Shown here piece after piece: positions 51,001 to 60,000 of a stretch of 60,000 nt of DNA (positions are counted from its first letter, which is position 1; each line of letters opens with the position of its first letter). The position numbers were made by a program, and so were the translations under genes. The stretch comes from Lineus longissimus (taxonomy: Eukaryota > Nemertea > Pilidiophora > Heteronemertea > Lineidae): assembly GCF_910592395.1 (NCBI RefSeq), contig NC_088308.1:4280001-4340000 (forward strand), written 5' to 3'. The notes under the pieces were generated by a model. That model ran no database searches and had not been told where the DNA came from. It saw only the letters and a program-made list of their open reading frames with translations.

Positions 51001-54000
51001 GTACCACCAAGAAGTAATAGAGACTAGTCTTAACTAAGTCTGGGTAGCAAAAAAATCACCCTCTGAGAAACTCAAAGTACAGATTAGCCAAGGAGATGCC
51101 CCTTTGTTAGTACCTGAGGGAAAACTCTAGCCAAACACATGGAAGACTTGCTCCACAAGATTACCATTTATCGTAGAGAAAATATCACAACTGACAGGGG
51201 GGAGACCATGCAAAGGCAGAAGGTCGACCGAATGGGTCCCCTCATATTTCACCCGCCACCACCAATTACATTCCAACTACAATCTCCAAAGACCAATGAC
51301 CGTATTCCTATTGTAAAGTAATTGCAATTTTGCAATTTTGCTGCATAATTTATGCGGCGTATCTACGACGTAACTCGTTTAAACCTGAGCTAACTCGATT
51401 GGTCATCATGAGCCATTATGTTTGTCCGGAGCAGAGCACACGAGTGCAGCAGTTCTGCTGTCCCCTGGTTGTATTATTTATACATATGTCATCATAGAGT
51501 AACCATAATGGCTCCATAACAAGGATAATGCATTTAGGATGACATATTTCGTCCATGATCATGTTGACGTGACAACCGGTATCTGCTGTTTGTCTGAGAC
51601 ACTCAACGTGGGACAATCTATAGCAAATCCTCACAAGAGCAAAGAACTGTCATCCTAACGATTAAGTGACAATGTGAATCCTATATAACGCCGGCCAACC
51701 AATCAGTTTTGTAACCAGCCCCAGAGGGTTTATAAGTAATTCTGAGTAGCTTTTTATTATTTCCATTAGCCAGATAGAACGTTGATGAGTTAGTCCTAAT
51801 ACTGAAATCATTCAATTGTTTTAACAGTCACTCCACCTGAATTGGATACGAATCGTAAAACATTAGCAATAATATTGAAATTCAAACCACTTAGTTAAAA
51901 ACATTAGAAATTCAATAAAACTCCATCTCGAAGCTGACCCATTCCATTACGCGAACAAATTTCAAATTACCAGGTCCATTATACCATTTACAGCATTTCA
52001 TAACCAATTTTCAATCTCGGATTGTTTCAATATTTTATGAAGCAATGCGCACATCTCACGAGGAATTGCGACCTTTACAATATCATTAGAGCTGGGGCGG
52101 ACCATGAATATTGAAGGAGAATATAAAATCAAGTTTCATTTGCTATGATTCGCTAAGTGAAAACAGTGGCCTCCAAGGATTTGTAAGATTTCTTGCTAAA
52201 GTTACTTATAAAAAGACGTTTTTTCCACCTCGCTTATTCTTGTAAAAGACTACTCTGAACGGTGAATTAAATGTTTGCAAAGCTAAAAGTTGGCAATTTG
52301 TTGATTTTCAATTGGCGGTAAAATAAATATTGTGCCAAAATTTATATGTTAATCCGGGAGGTTAATGCATTACAGTTGAAATATTCACATCTCTTCAATT
52401 CATGCTTGACGGTGCATTTGCAAAGATAAAGTGCTTGAGAAAATTTCACAGTTTGCAAGGAATGATTTGAACAATGAAATGAGGGCAAAGATCTGTACTT
52501 GGTACTTAGTATTATCAGAAAGGTATTGAGAATCTCTTCCAAAGGAGGTCCCGGTCTGACAGACATTGAGCAAAATTAATGCTGTGAAATGAAAATGATG
52601 CGTTATGCCATTAATGCCATAACCCCAAAACTCAACAGAAGTATTTTTCACTGCTTTTGCAAACAAGTTAAAGATAAGTGGTTTTTTATCTTACTGAACA
52701 ATCACCAACCATCACCAATGCCTAGCTCAGTGCTGACACATAGATTTACATGGAAGAACTAGGATAAAAGCAGAACAAGTTGATTCCACTTCATTGTTTT
52801 CTGACAATGACCAGAGCTGCACCTCCCTTATGAGTTACTAATTGGATAATTAATCAATGTCAATCAAATTATATGATAATGGATAATTAGATTTATGATA
52901 TTATGTACCAACAATATTCATTATACATTAAACCATATCACACAGGTTATTTTTCTATCCATGTCATTCTATTGTTGTAGCTTATATACTACTGGGATCA
53001 CAACAATTAGACGAAAAAATTGCTCATAATGTTAGTTATATAGGAAAAATTCAATTAGCGATGAAGAAAAAAAGAAAATGAACATTGACCATTGCTTAGA
53101 TGATATTTTAACAGACAGATGGACATGTGCTCTTTCAAATTTGCACTTGACAGTGCATTCACAGAAATAACAGCTACGGTCTAAAGAAGATGGTATTTTC
53201 TCACACAGGGTCTCACACCAACTATACTTTTAAATGTGGTACTCCCAGGCCCATAGTTAGATTTGGGTTGACGAGGACCCCAGTGCCGAAGAACAAGCTG
53301 GCATGTTGCGACCGTTTTAAATAGACCGCCGGTCAAGGCGTACCGACCGATGCCATTGCTTTTTTTGCAACCCATTCACCACTCTGCAATTTACGCATAA
53401 AAAGCAGTTGACACAGATCCAACAAAGAGCAGGTAGTTTGATGCTGATTATCACACTGAGATCAACCACTGTTAATATCAACATTAGTAAGTTTGTTGAG
53501 TTACTGTGGGGCCAATTCTTGTGCTTTTAGTTGATTCTTTATTCCTGGCAAGACTACTTTTATAGGTGATTTCCAATTGAATTACCCATGATGTCATTCA
53601 CGAACAACGTCATTGTAGAAAGTGTTTGAGAACGTAGTGAAAAGCTGCTGCTGTCTCATTGTGTTATTGTGCACGAAACGAAACAGTAAGTAAACATACA
53701 AAAAACAAGAAAAATTACATTTTTTGAAAACATCGCTTACTCTAAATGTCAGGCACTCTTCAAGGGAGCTCAACAGCAGTTTTTTGTTTATTCTGGATAG
53801 TTTTTAAGCACACCAAAAAGAACCTAGAATTGTTTGTCAAGTGCAGCCATCTTGACCCACAGTATTTTGACATTGATCTGCTGTGAGTCACGGTTCCATT
53901 TTCCCACTTGCCCCAGATTCTTGAGCTTTGCTGTAAAACCTGTCACAGGGCAACTGTCCAATTAGTAATGGACAAGGAGACATCAGCAGCCAGGCAAGGG

Positions 54001-54115
54001 GGGGCATTTAAATTCTATGAATTTGGTTGTTATTCCAATAAAGTTTTTGGCAAACTTATATAAATCCTCACCAAATAATTAGATGGGTTGAATATTTTGT
54101 AAATTGTTTTTACAG
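48013..54115. other. Intergenic stretch upstream of the kinase-like gene
   Basis: AT-rich, with no exon I can defend. Undetected 5' exons or promoter of the kinase-like gene may lie at its right end, since the first exon I see begins at a splice acceptor. Confidence 0.45.
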
Positions 54116-54216
54116 CCAATACTTCTACAAAGCCTGATTCTGAGTTAACAATGTCGTCGCAAGAAAACCGATCGCATCAATGTCCTTTAAACGCTGATGC
54201 AAGTATCTGCCATGAG
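54116..54216 (+). CDS. Kinase-like gene, first visible exon
   Basis: Acceptor ttttacag ends at 54115 and donor gtaaga starts at 54217. The frame encodes NTSTKPDSELT-MSSQENRSHQ to SICHE and ends in phase 0. Met at 54151 may start the protein, or the exon may be internal, because no stop intervenes before the acceptor. Confidence 0.55.
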
Positions 54217-57200
54217 GTAAGATTCCAATGGTCAGGAACCTCCAATCATATAAGCACACTAATTATGCTTTGGTCTCATTTAGAGCCTGTGATAGTCAAA
54301 TTGACATCAAATTACATCATTGACCCAAAGCACTTCCTCATCTTGGTCAAATGCAGTGTATTGAACTCGACAATGGCTTGAACCACCAGTGGCACACTGT
54401 TGATGAATTCAGCATGGTTGACAGCTGGTCAAAAGTGACATCACTGCAGAAGCGCATTTTCACTCGTTCGTCAACCGATATTTGCTTATACTATAGCTCT
54501 GTGTCATCCCAGCCTTCAGGGGGACATTATTGGTAAGGAGCACCTTCTTTTGAGACCCTTTGAACTCAAATCTAGAAATTTCGAAGTTGTAGAAGAATTG
54601 AAACCTGCAAACTCATCAGAGTTGACACACCAACACTCAACCATTTGTTATCTTTCTCCTTGTTGTAATGACAGTTCAATTGACTCGTACAGGTGTCCCA
54701 AACCATGAGTACTTCCAATGAGAGTGGTGGGAGCCTCAAATTTCAAAACCGGAACATTCGTTTCAATAAATTGACATCCATATCGATGAAAGAGGGGAAT
54801 GAAAAAGATCTAGACGAAGCATGTGATAGGTGGAAACAGGAAAACGAGGGAGGACAACCACATGACAGCAGGGAAGCTGAGGGTGTTATCGTACAGCCTG
54901 AAAACAACTGTCGCACTGTAGCAATCATAGATGGCCATTATGATGAGCAAGGACACTGGGACAGAACCGAGGTTATTGGACGGGGCGGAACATGTAACGT
55001 CTTCCTCTGCAAGGACCGACAGACAGGTTACCAGTTTTGTTTGAAAGAGGTCAGCACTGTTTCATCTTTGTGTCCTGAGCTGAAGCAAAGTGCTTCACCA
55101 ACAGTTACAAGACTATCTTTTTACCAAAAAGAAATGGATACCTTGCAGGCAGAGATGGCAAAAATAAATGGTATAGTCTTGAGGGTGGAGTAGCTGCACG
55201 TCGCAATATGGAAACTCCTTGAGAGAGGAGCTTGAATCAAGAATGAACAAGCAGACATTAAGGGTAATAATGTAAAGTGCTTTGAGCATTTCAACTAAAT
55301 CATCATTCTCATTACCTGAGTGTTTCACTTTTAATTTCAGTACCGTGAGAAGAACATGTTTAATACGGCAGTGAATGAAGTGAAAATCGGGCTAAGTTTG
55401 AATCACGATTGCATCTGTAAGCCCTTAGGCGCAATAAGGGTATCAAACCGTGTTGGCAATGTCACTGAAAATGATATGAAAATTTTTTTTGAACTTATCC
55501 GCGGACCAACTCTTTATAAGCTACTTAAAAATCAGAAAAAAAAGAAACTTAAAGGATGTGAACAGGGCCGTCTGACATTACCACACTCTCTGAGGTTGCT
55601 AGAAGATCTTCTGTCAGTGGCCGAGCATCACAAGCAGAAGGGAATTTGTCATAATGACATTAGAAGTAAGTTTTTCACATCACTGTTTTCAAAACTCTTT
55701 TAGTCCAAGGACCAATTACCAGTAGCCTGGATGGGGATTCATGGTTATAACCATATATTTCATTCAATGACACATTATAGCACTTTAAAGTTGCATCCAT
55801 GTGGCTTAAGATGGCAATATAAGCCATTCAATTTTGGTTTGTGTTGGAGACGATATCACGACAGAAGATTTAACTACTATTTCTTTATTTGGATACAACT
55901 TTTTTTATAATTACAGATATTATCCTGCTATGAATCATACATATAAAATTGCTATTTTACCTCTTCAAGGTGACAACATTATGTTTGAGATGAAAACAAG
56001 ACAACTTAAAGTGATTGACTACAACTTGTCTCGCCCCACTGAAGGCCAAAGTACAAACGAAGATGATGTGGAAGATATTCTTAAGGTTTTCTATGAGATG
56101 GTGACAGGAGTGAAGCTGACTGATAAATCACCAAAATTGGTAGGTATTTAAAACTTCTAAAATGTGTTCTGTTTGACAGTCGAATATCAAAATGCACTAA
56201 ACACATTTGATCTACAGCAACTTCCACTGGCAACTCCGGGTCTCCCTGTTTTCTCTGCAGTTACAACTGGACAGTTGCCAAGCAATAGGTTTTATATCAA
56301 AACTTGTGAAATTATTCTTGTCCACAGGGGAATTACTATTCTGGATAACTTGTCCATCAGAAAATGTGATTGTCCAGGGCAAACAGACAGGTGAAAAAAT
56401 CTACACCTTAAACAGTATAATTCCATACAGGCCATGCTCTATCATGTTTGAGCAGATAATCCGTGCTGGCATAACTATTTTGAGTGTTTCTGTTCTAAAG
56501 TATTCCGCTCCTTGTTTGGGGTATGCTGAAAGAGAGACTGACAGGTTTTTTCTCTGTTTCCCCTACAGAAGATTCATGGTCTCTCGAGCTGTCTATTGCA
56601 TCGAAACATAGAAATATCGGGAACAACCAAAAATGTTACTTCAGCATTAAAGAGTGCTTGCAGAAAAGTTTCAGAAAAGTTAGCCAACGCTTTTAAGACA
56701 AGGATAAGTTTCAGAAAAGTCACATTTGATCAGTCAATACAACTATTTTCACTTCAGAGAAAGGACGATCCACCTAGAATTCCGGATTCTTTGCAACTAC
56801 CTATTAGAGTGATAGACCTGTTTGAGAAAGCGTGGAAATATTCTCGATGGCGTAACCCGACAAGGCTCCTTTCCAAGGTCAGGTTAATTAACAAGGGTAG
56901 TATCAAATGTATGTTACTTGATTATAATATTCTTCAGCATTATAATAGTGATGTTATTTCCTCAAGTGACAGGCAGTTTGTATTCAAAATGGGTGTAAGT
57001 GTGTATGATAATTATATCAATAACGATACCCCAGTGTATTCTGTGATGCTGGATGCATCCAAGGCATTCGATTGTATCAATTTTATCAAGTTATTCAGGA
57101 TACCGCAAAGTAAGGGACTGTGTCCCCTCATTGCACGCTTTTTGGTGACTCTGTATACCACCCAGAGAGTTAATATCAGGTGGGATGATTATATCTGTCC

Positions 57201-58152
57201 TTCTTTTGCTGTTTCTAATGGAGTCAAACAGGGGGGAGTGTTGTTTCTGATTCTTTTCAACCTCTACATAGGGGAACTTCTTGACAAGCTAAAGAGTTTA
57301 AAAGGTGGGTGTCATGTAGGTCATTTTTACGCTGGAGCTTTTGCGTATGCCGACAACGTTATTATTCCTGTTCCGCCCCTGCGGCAAATGCTCAAACTGT
57401 GCGATGACTACTCTAAAGAGTATAAGATCAAGTTCAATGCCCCAAAATCTAAGCTCCTTGTTTTTGGCATAAGGAATGTAGGAGATATCGTCAATCACTT
57501 CAATGGCATCGACATGACCCCAAGTCTACATGAAATCCATCTCGGGCTCCCAATAGGGCCGAAAATAGAGGGGGGGAGGGTTGACACAATCGTATCAGAT
57601 ATGTACAAGCGCACAAATTTACTCATGTCCCAATTCCAATGTGCCACCACAGATGTAAGATACTCTCTTTTCAAGGGTTATTGTATGTCTCTCTACGGCA
57701 GCCCAATGCTGGATTTGGCTACCCCCCAAATACAGCGTGTTTACGCTGCCTGGAGGAAGTGTGTCCGTAGAGTTATGGGCATTTCACCCAGAACTTACAA
57801 CAACCTTATTTCCGCAATTATTAATGTTAATGACATCACGATTACTCTTGAAAGGCGTCTTATCAACTTTGTCCATAACTCCAATGTATCTTCAAATGTA
57901 TTTCTGAAATTATGCACCCAGATGGTACTTGCAGGCAGTGGATCGTCTGTGGGTAGATCTCCGACTTTTATCTGTGCAAGCCATCTAATATCTAGAAGGG
58001 ATCTGGTTAGAAGGAAATTTTTACCATGTATTGTGCCGTCGTCAAACTTGGCCGTTCAGATTCAGGAGTTGCTCCACACGAGGGATTCAGGTGGCGGATT
58101 CCTAGCAATCGAGGAGATAAATGAGATATTGGAATATCTATGTACATCTTAG
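54116..58152 (+). CDS. Protein kinase-like gene (MAP3K14/NIK-like) whose last exon reads into a LINE reverse transcriptase
   Basis: Exons 54116-54216, 54693 to 55049 or 55148, 55341-55665, 55970-56139 and 56569-58152 join in phase. The kinase landmarks are: glycine loop GRGGTCNVFLCKD, nucleotide-binding Lys in FCLKEV (55044), helix C Glu in NEVKIG (55377), catalytic loop HNDIRSDN across an intron (Asp 55656), Mg-binding Asp in VIDYNLSRP (56017), then YEMVTG and a C-lobe end FEKAWKYSRWRNPT. DRQTGYQFCLKEV resembles the DKQTGFQ stretch of NIK, so STE/MAP3K14-like is my best guess. Oddities are Asn in place of HRD Arg, DYN for DFG, and an activation segment too short for an APE motif. The ATG at 54151 is possible, but the frame is open upstream to the acceptor. 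The conceptual product is 833 or 866 residues depending on the exon 2 donor. Confidence 0.72.
54693..55148 (+). CDS. Kinase-like gene exon 2 (N-lobe)
   Basis: Acceptor ctcgtacag ends at 54692, phase 0. It encodes a polar N-terminal region, then the glycine-rich loop and the VAIK-type lysine (FCLKE). The 3' end is ambiguous. Donor GTCAGC at 55050 gives a normal 15-residue gap from Lys to the helix C Glu. A GC donor at 55149 (CAG|GCAGAG) is also in phase but adds 33 residues. The open frame runs on to a stop at 55191. Confidence 0.65.
55341..55665 (+). CDS. Kinase-like gene exon 3 (helix C to catalytic loop)
   Basis: Acceptor taatttcag ends at 55340 and the strong donor GTAAGT starts at 55666. 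It encodes helix C (NEVKIGLSLNHD), a hinge region with IFFELIRGPTLYKLL, a Lys-rich insert, and GICHNDIR, the start of the catalytic loop. It ends one base into the Ser codon completed by the next exon. Confidence 0.8.
55970..56139 (+). CDS. Kinase-like gene exon 4 (catalytic loop end, DYN, C-lobe)
   Basis: Acceptor cttcaag ends at 55969 and donor GTAGGT starts at 56140. It encodes DNIMFEMKTRQLKVIDYNLS, then a short acidic stretch (TEGQSTNEDDVEDIL) that runs straight into FYEMVTG, which corresponds to helix F in typical kinases. There is no room for an activation loop or APE motif. Confidence 0.8.
56569..58152 (+). CDS. Kinase-like terminal exon fused in frame to LINE RT
   Basis: Acceptor cccctacag ends at 56568, phase 0, matching exon 4. 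The first 109 codons are kinase-like or unique sequence ending IDLFEKAWKYSRWRNPT, reminiscent of the final kinase helix. From about 56896 the same frame becomes LINE reverse transcriptase and stays open to TAG at 58150-58152. There is no stop or frameshift at the junction. Whether the spliced mRNA really spans both parts cannot be told from sequence. Confidence 0.6.
   Translation, partial: KIHGLSSCLLHRNIEISGTTKNVTSALKSACRKVSEKLANAFKTRISFRKVTFDQSIQLFSLQRKDDPPRIPDSLQLPIRVIDLFEKAWKYSRWRNPTRLLSKVRLINKGSIKCMLLDYNILQHYNSDVISSSDRQFVFKMGVSVYDNYINNDTPVYSVMLDASKAFDCINFIKLFRIPQSKGLCPLIARFLVTLYTTQRVNIRWDDYICPSFAVSNGVKQGGVLFLILFNLYIGELLDKLKSLKGGCHVGHFYAGAFAYADNVIIPVPPLRQMLKLCDDYSKEYKIKFNAPKSKLLVFGIRNVGDIVNHFNGIDMTPSLHEIHLGLPIGPKIEGGRVDTIVSDMYKRTNLLMSQFQCATTDVRYSLFKGYCMSLYGSPMLDLATPQIQRVYAAWRKCVRRVMGISPRTYNNLISAIINVNDITITLERRLINFVHNSNVSSNVFLKLCTQMVLAGSGSSVGRSPTFICASHLISRRDLVRRKFLPCIVPSSNLAVQIQELLHTRDSGGGFLAIEEINEILEYLCTS
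56896..58152 (+). mobile_element. 5'-truncated CR1/L2-like LINE, reverse transcriptase ORF
   Basis: The frame carries non-LTR RT landmarks in order: SSSDRQFVFK, LDASKAFD (first catalytic Asp), the SNGVKQGGVLF block, and AYADNV where active enzymes have YADD, then the C-terminal region WRKCVRRVMGISPRTYNNL typical of CR1/L2-type LINEs. The endonuclease domain and the start of RT are missing, as in ordinary 5' truncation. YADN (57346-57357) replaces the second catalytic Asp, so the enzyme should be inactive, and the stretch between QFVFK and DASKAFD is shorter than usual. Despite this the frame has no stop over about 418 codons. No poly(A) or simple tail marks the 3' end clearly. Confidence 0.85.
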
Positions 58153-58468
58153 GTGATTTCCTTGGTTGATGGGAGTCTACTACCGGAGTGCCTCATGTGG
58201 AATGTGTTAAAATTCATATCGAGAGTGTAAGATAAACAGTGGTAGCTAGGGAAAATGATTCTGAAGGCCTTTAAAGATGAATTGATAATTATGGGTTTTT
58301 AGAAATAGTCATATTCCAACAAAGCTCACCTCCTAAGAAGTGCAGCCAATTTTTGTTAAAACATTCCAACGCATGAATAAGTAATTTGGGTGATGTCACC
58401 CTGCCTTGTTGATGTTATACTTAGTGTGCCAAAGCGAGAGCTGTCGTTATCTGTCAATAATGTAAGGC

Positions 58469-58615
58469 TACAAACATTACATTCATACACGTAAAAAAAA
58501 CATATTCATAACAAATGTAACAAATACATTCTGTATGCCAATTACAAACATTATATTCATACATGTAAAAAAAACATATTTATAGCAAATGTTACAATAT
58601 TCATGAATAAAAATA
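58469..58615. repeat. 74-bp tandem duplication
   Basis: The segment beginning tacaaacattacattcatac at 58469 recurs at 58543, including a run of eight A and catatt-ata-caaatgt. Two copies, slightly diverged. Confidence 0.9.
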
Positions 58616-59049
58616 AACGGTATTTACATGTATGATAAATGTTCTTGTTGTTATTCAATGGTAGCAAGGAAAACGTCTGGAAACAATTGGAAATAGCTTC
58701 TGAAAAATGTGTGCACGTTCTTGGAAAACCAGACACCCCACAACTTCCGATGAGTTTTCCCAGACCACCACACAAATGGCCCAGTCTTCCACTAATTAGA
58801 AAAATCAACCACTTAATCCTTTTGCTGTGTATGAAGAGTTGGATTCTCTGCTTTTTGTTTACATCACGCATGTTCTGTTTGAAGAAGTTGGCTCCCACAC
58901 TCGGAGATCTTTTTATCAGGACAAAAAATGTCCACATGCCAGTGATCTGAGCCCACATGCAGCAAAACGATTCTTGAAATGAAACAGGTTTCAATTCCAC
59001 TCTGAAAATCAAAGAATGGAAAAGACTGTAAAGTAAGTCATTGCCCTAC

Positions 59050-59167
59050 CTCTTTTACTGTTGGCACAGCTTTTGGTTCCAGTTTCTTCATGTGATTTGG
59101 CACAACCTGTGCTTTAGTTGAGACAGTCTTTGGATCACTCGCCTTTTTCATAGCACCAGACTTATTT
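59050..59167 (-). CDS. Unrecognised minus-strand gene, exon B
   Basis: Completes the Pro codon of exon A and encodes 39 residues, NKSGAMKKASDPK to AVPTVKE, ending in phase 0 before GTAGGG. Low-complexity, probably disordered. Confidence 0.58.
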
Positions 59168-59505
59168 CTGAAAATGAAAGAAACTAAATAAAGCGGTGGA
59201 CACATACTTTTGGTAAAAACACCCCGTTCCTCCTGCCCTGCTCTTCAAACAAGTAGAAGGCTACAATGCAGGTTTGGAGTTTGACTGCCGAGGTTATGCT
59301 CAAAGGTAATATTAGAGGCGAAGAGAACTTATCACTTTAGGAATCACAAAACATGGTGACTTACGGCATTTGGAACGAAGGTTCCCTTCTGTCGTTCTGT
59401 CTCATCTTTTCGAGGTCAATCTCTCTCGCTATCAGTTGTTTAGCAACATATGTCATCTGCCTCTTTTGCTTCATGCCAGGGAATCGTACAACCTCATCAA
59501 CACGT
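59050..59505 (-). CDS. Unrecognised gene, two internal exons (partial)
   Basis: Minus-strand exons 59505-59365 and 59167-59050 fit together: acceptor ttattgcag, donor GTAAGT, acceptor attttcag, donor GTAGGG, with CC|A making a Pro across the junction. The peptide runs VDEVVRFPGMKQKRQMTYVA, then KQLIAREIDLEKMRQNDRRE, then FQMPNKSGAMKK and a Lys/Pro/Val-rich stretch. It is charged, predicted helical at first and then disordered, with no domain I recognise. The gene must continue beyond the window on the 5' side and probably leftward on the 3' side. A third in-phase candidate at 58946-58863 (ending SPSVGANFFKQNMRD) is weaker because its start is hydrophobic and its acceptor poor. Confidence 0.6.
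59365..59505 (-). CDS. Unrecognised minus-strand gene, exon A
   Basis: Begins with one base completing a codon from an unseen upstream exon and ends two bases into a Pro codon. Encodes RVDEVVRFPGMKQKRQ to REPSFQM. High Lys/Arg/Glu content. Confidence 0.6.
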
Positions 59506-60000
59506 CTGCAATAAAGAATCACCATATTCGTTCTCTCATCCATGAACATTTGTATAATACATGGAATTGTACTCGCTAAAAGAACTATTGTTACAAAATT
59601 TTCCCTATCAGCCGTTGTCAGAAAAGTTGGGACAAGTTTACTTTTCAAGTAGAGTAGTTCTTGCTTAAGAAGAAACAAAAACTTGGTCACGCAACGCTTG
59701 ATAATCAGTATAAAGTTAATCCTGCCAGCTATCTAAACACATTTAATGGCCTCCTGGCACAGATATTTCAGGCCAAATGTGCAAATCAAGGTTTAACATT
59801 GACCTTCTTACACTTTGTTTATGAGAGGGCCCTAAAGATATCTGTAAGGAGAACTCTTCAAGCTACTCAAAGGCAACATTGGACGCACAACTCAGAACTG
59901 GGACCCATTTGTCTGCTGACACTGTAAGAAGACATACATTATGGAATTCTCTGTTAACAAAATATTTGGTGTGGAATGCAACCTACGGTTCAAGACTGTA
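59506..60000. other. Window end, no exon established
   Basis: On the minus strand two acceptor-like sites (cttcttacag near 59922 and ctccttacag near 59844) could precede further exons of the gene at 59050-59505, but none of the frames after them reaches a donor in the phase required by exon A. Confidence 0.4.

Noticed and set aside
56207-56611. 134-residue frame, and a second frame around 56180-56396, as an extra kinase exon
   Set aside because: It overlaps the intron between two exons that already agree in phase. The preceding gap of about 40 bases would be too short for a normal animal intron, and the translation shows no kinase motif. Kept as a possible alternative in the kinase finding.
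58639-58950. 103-residue forward frame downstream of the LINE
   Set aside because: Unrecognised; it overlaps the candidate minus-strand exon and has no splice or start context.

Overview
This is a window of AT-rich, intron-rich animal (metazoan) nuclear DNA. The evidence is spliced genes with GT-AG introns, a paired-class homeobox gene with introns inside the homeodomain, tRNA-derived SINEs, a CR1/L2-like LINE, many minisatellites and short inverted-repeat elements. The repeat style and at least 17 copies of the palindrome TACATGTA suggest a marine invertebrate, possibly a lophotrochozoan (mollusc or brachiopod type). The taxon is inference only. No bacterial-style gene, CRISPR array, rRNA or intact tRNA gene was seen.

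Layout. 1-9988: flank with compound triplet repeats (1664-1803, 4564-4636) and two adjoining tandem-repeat blocks (6202-7220). 9989-24818 (+): a complete orthologue of Drgx (Prrxl1/DRG11), the paired-type homeobox gene of sensory neurons. Six coding exons can be assembled with every splice phase agreeing; the predicted protein is 372 residues, with a homeodomain at residues 50-109 and a C-terminal OAR-type motif. Intron 2 carries an antisense SINE and intron 3 is 10.2 kb. 24819-54115: about 29 kb with no gene I could establish. It holds a 29-bp palindrome with an 8-bp target duplication (26542-26586), a fold-back element with internal 70-bp repeats (about 32803-33475), an 83-bp minisatellite of about 19 units (34978-36506) abutting a nested palindromic element (36507-36715), a 9-bp satellite (41012-41479), SINE-like pieces, and a TA-flanked MITE (47860-48010).

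54116-58152 (+): a multi-exon protein-kinase-like gene, probably STE/MAP3K14 (NIK)-like, with unusual catalytic motifs (HND, DYN) and almost no activation segment. Its last exon stays open into a 5'-truncated LINE reverse transcriptase, giving a conceptual kinase-RT fusion. 59505-59050 (-): two phase-compatible exons of an unrecognised gene converging on the kinase locus.

Most confident calls: Drgx, the large tandem arrays, the palindromic elements and the LINE RT domain. The kinase exon chain is well supported at most junctions, but its 5' end, one donor site and the reality of the fused transcript remain open.
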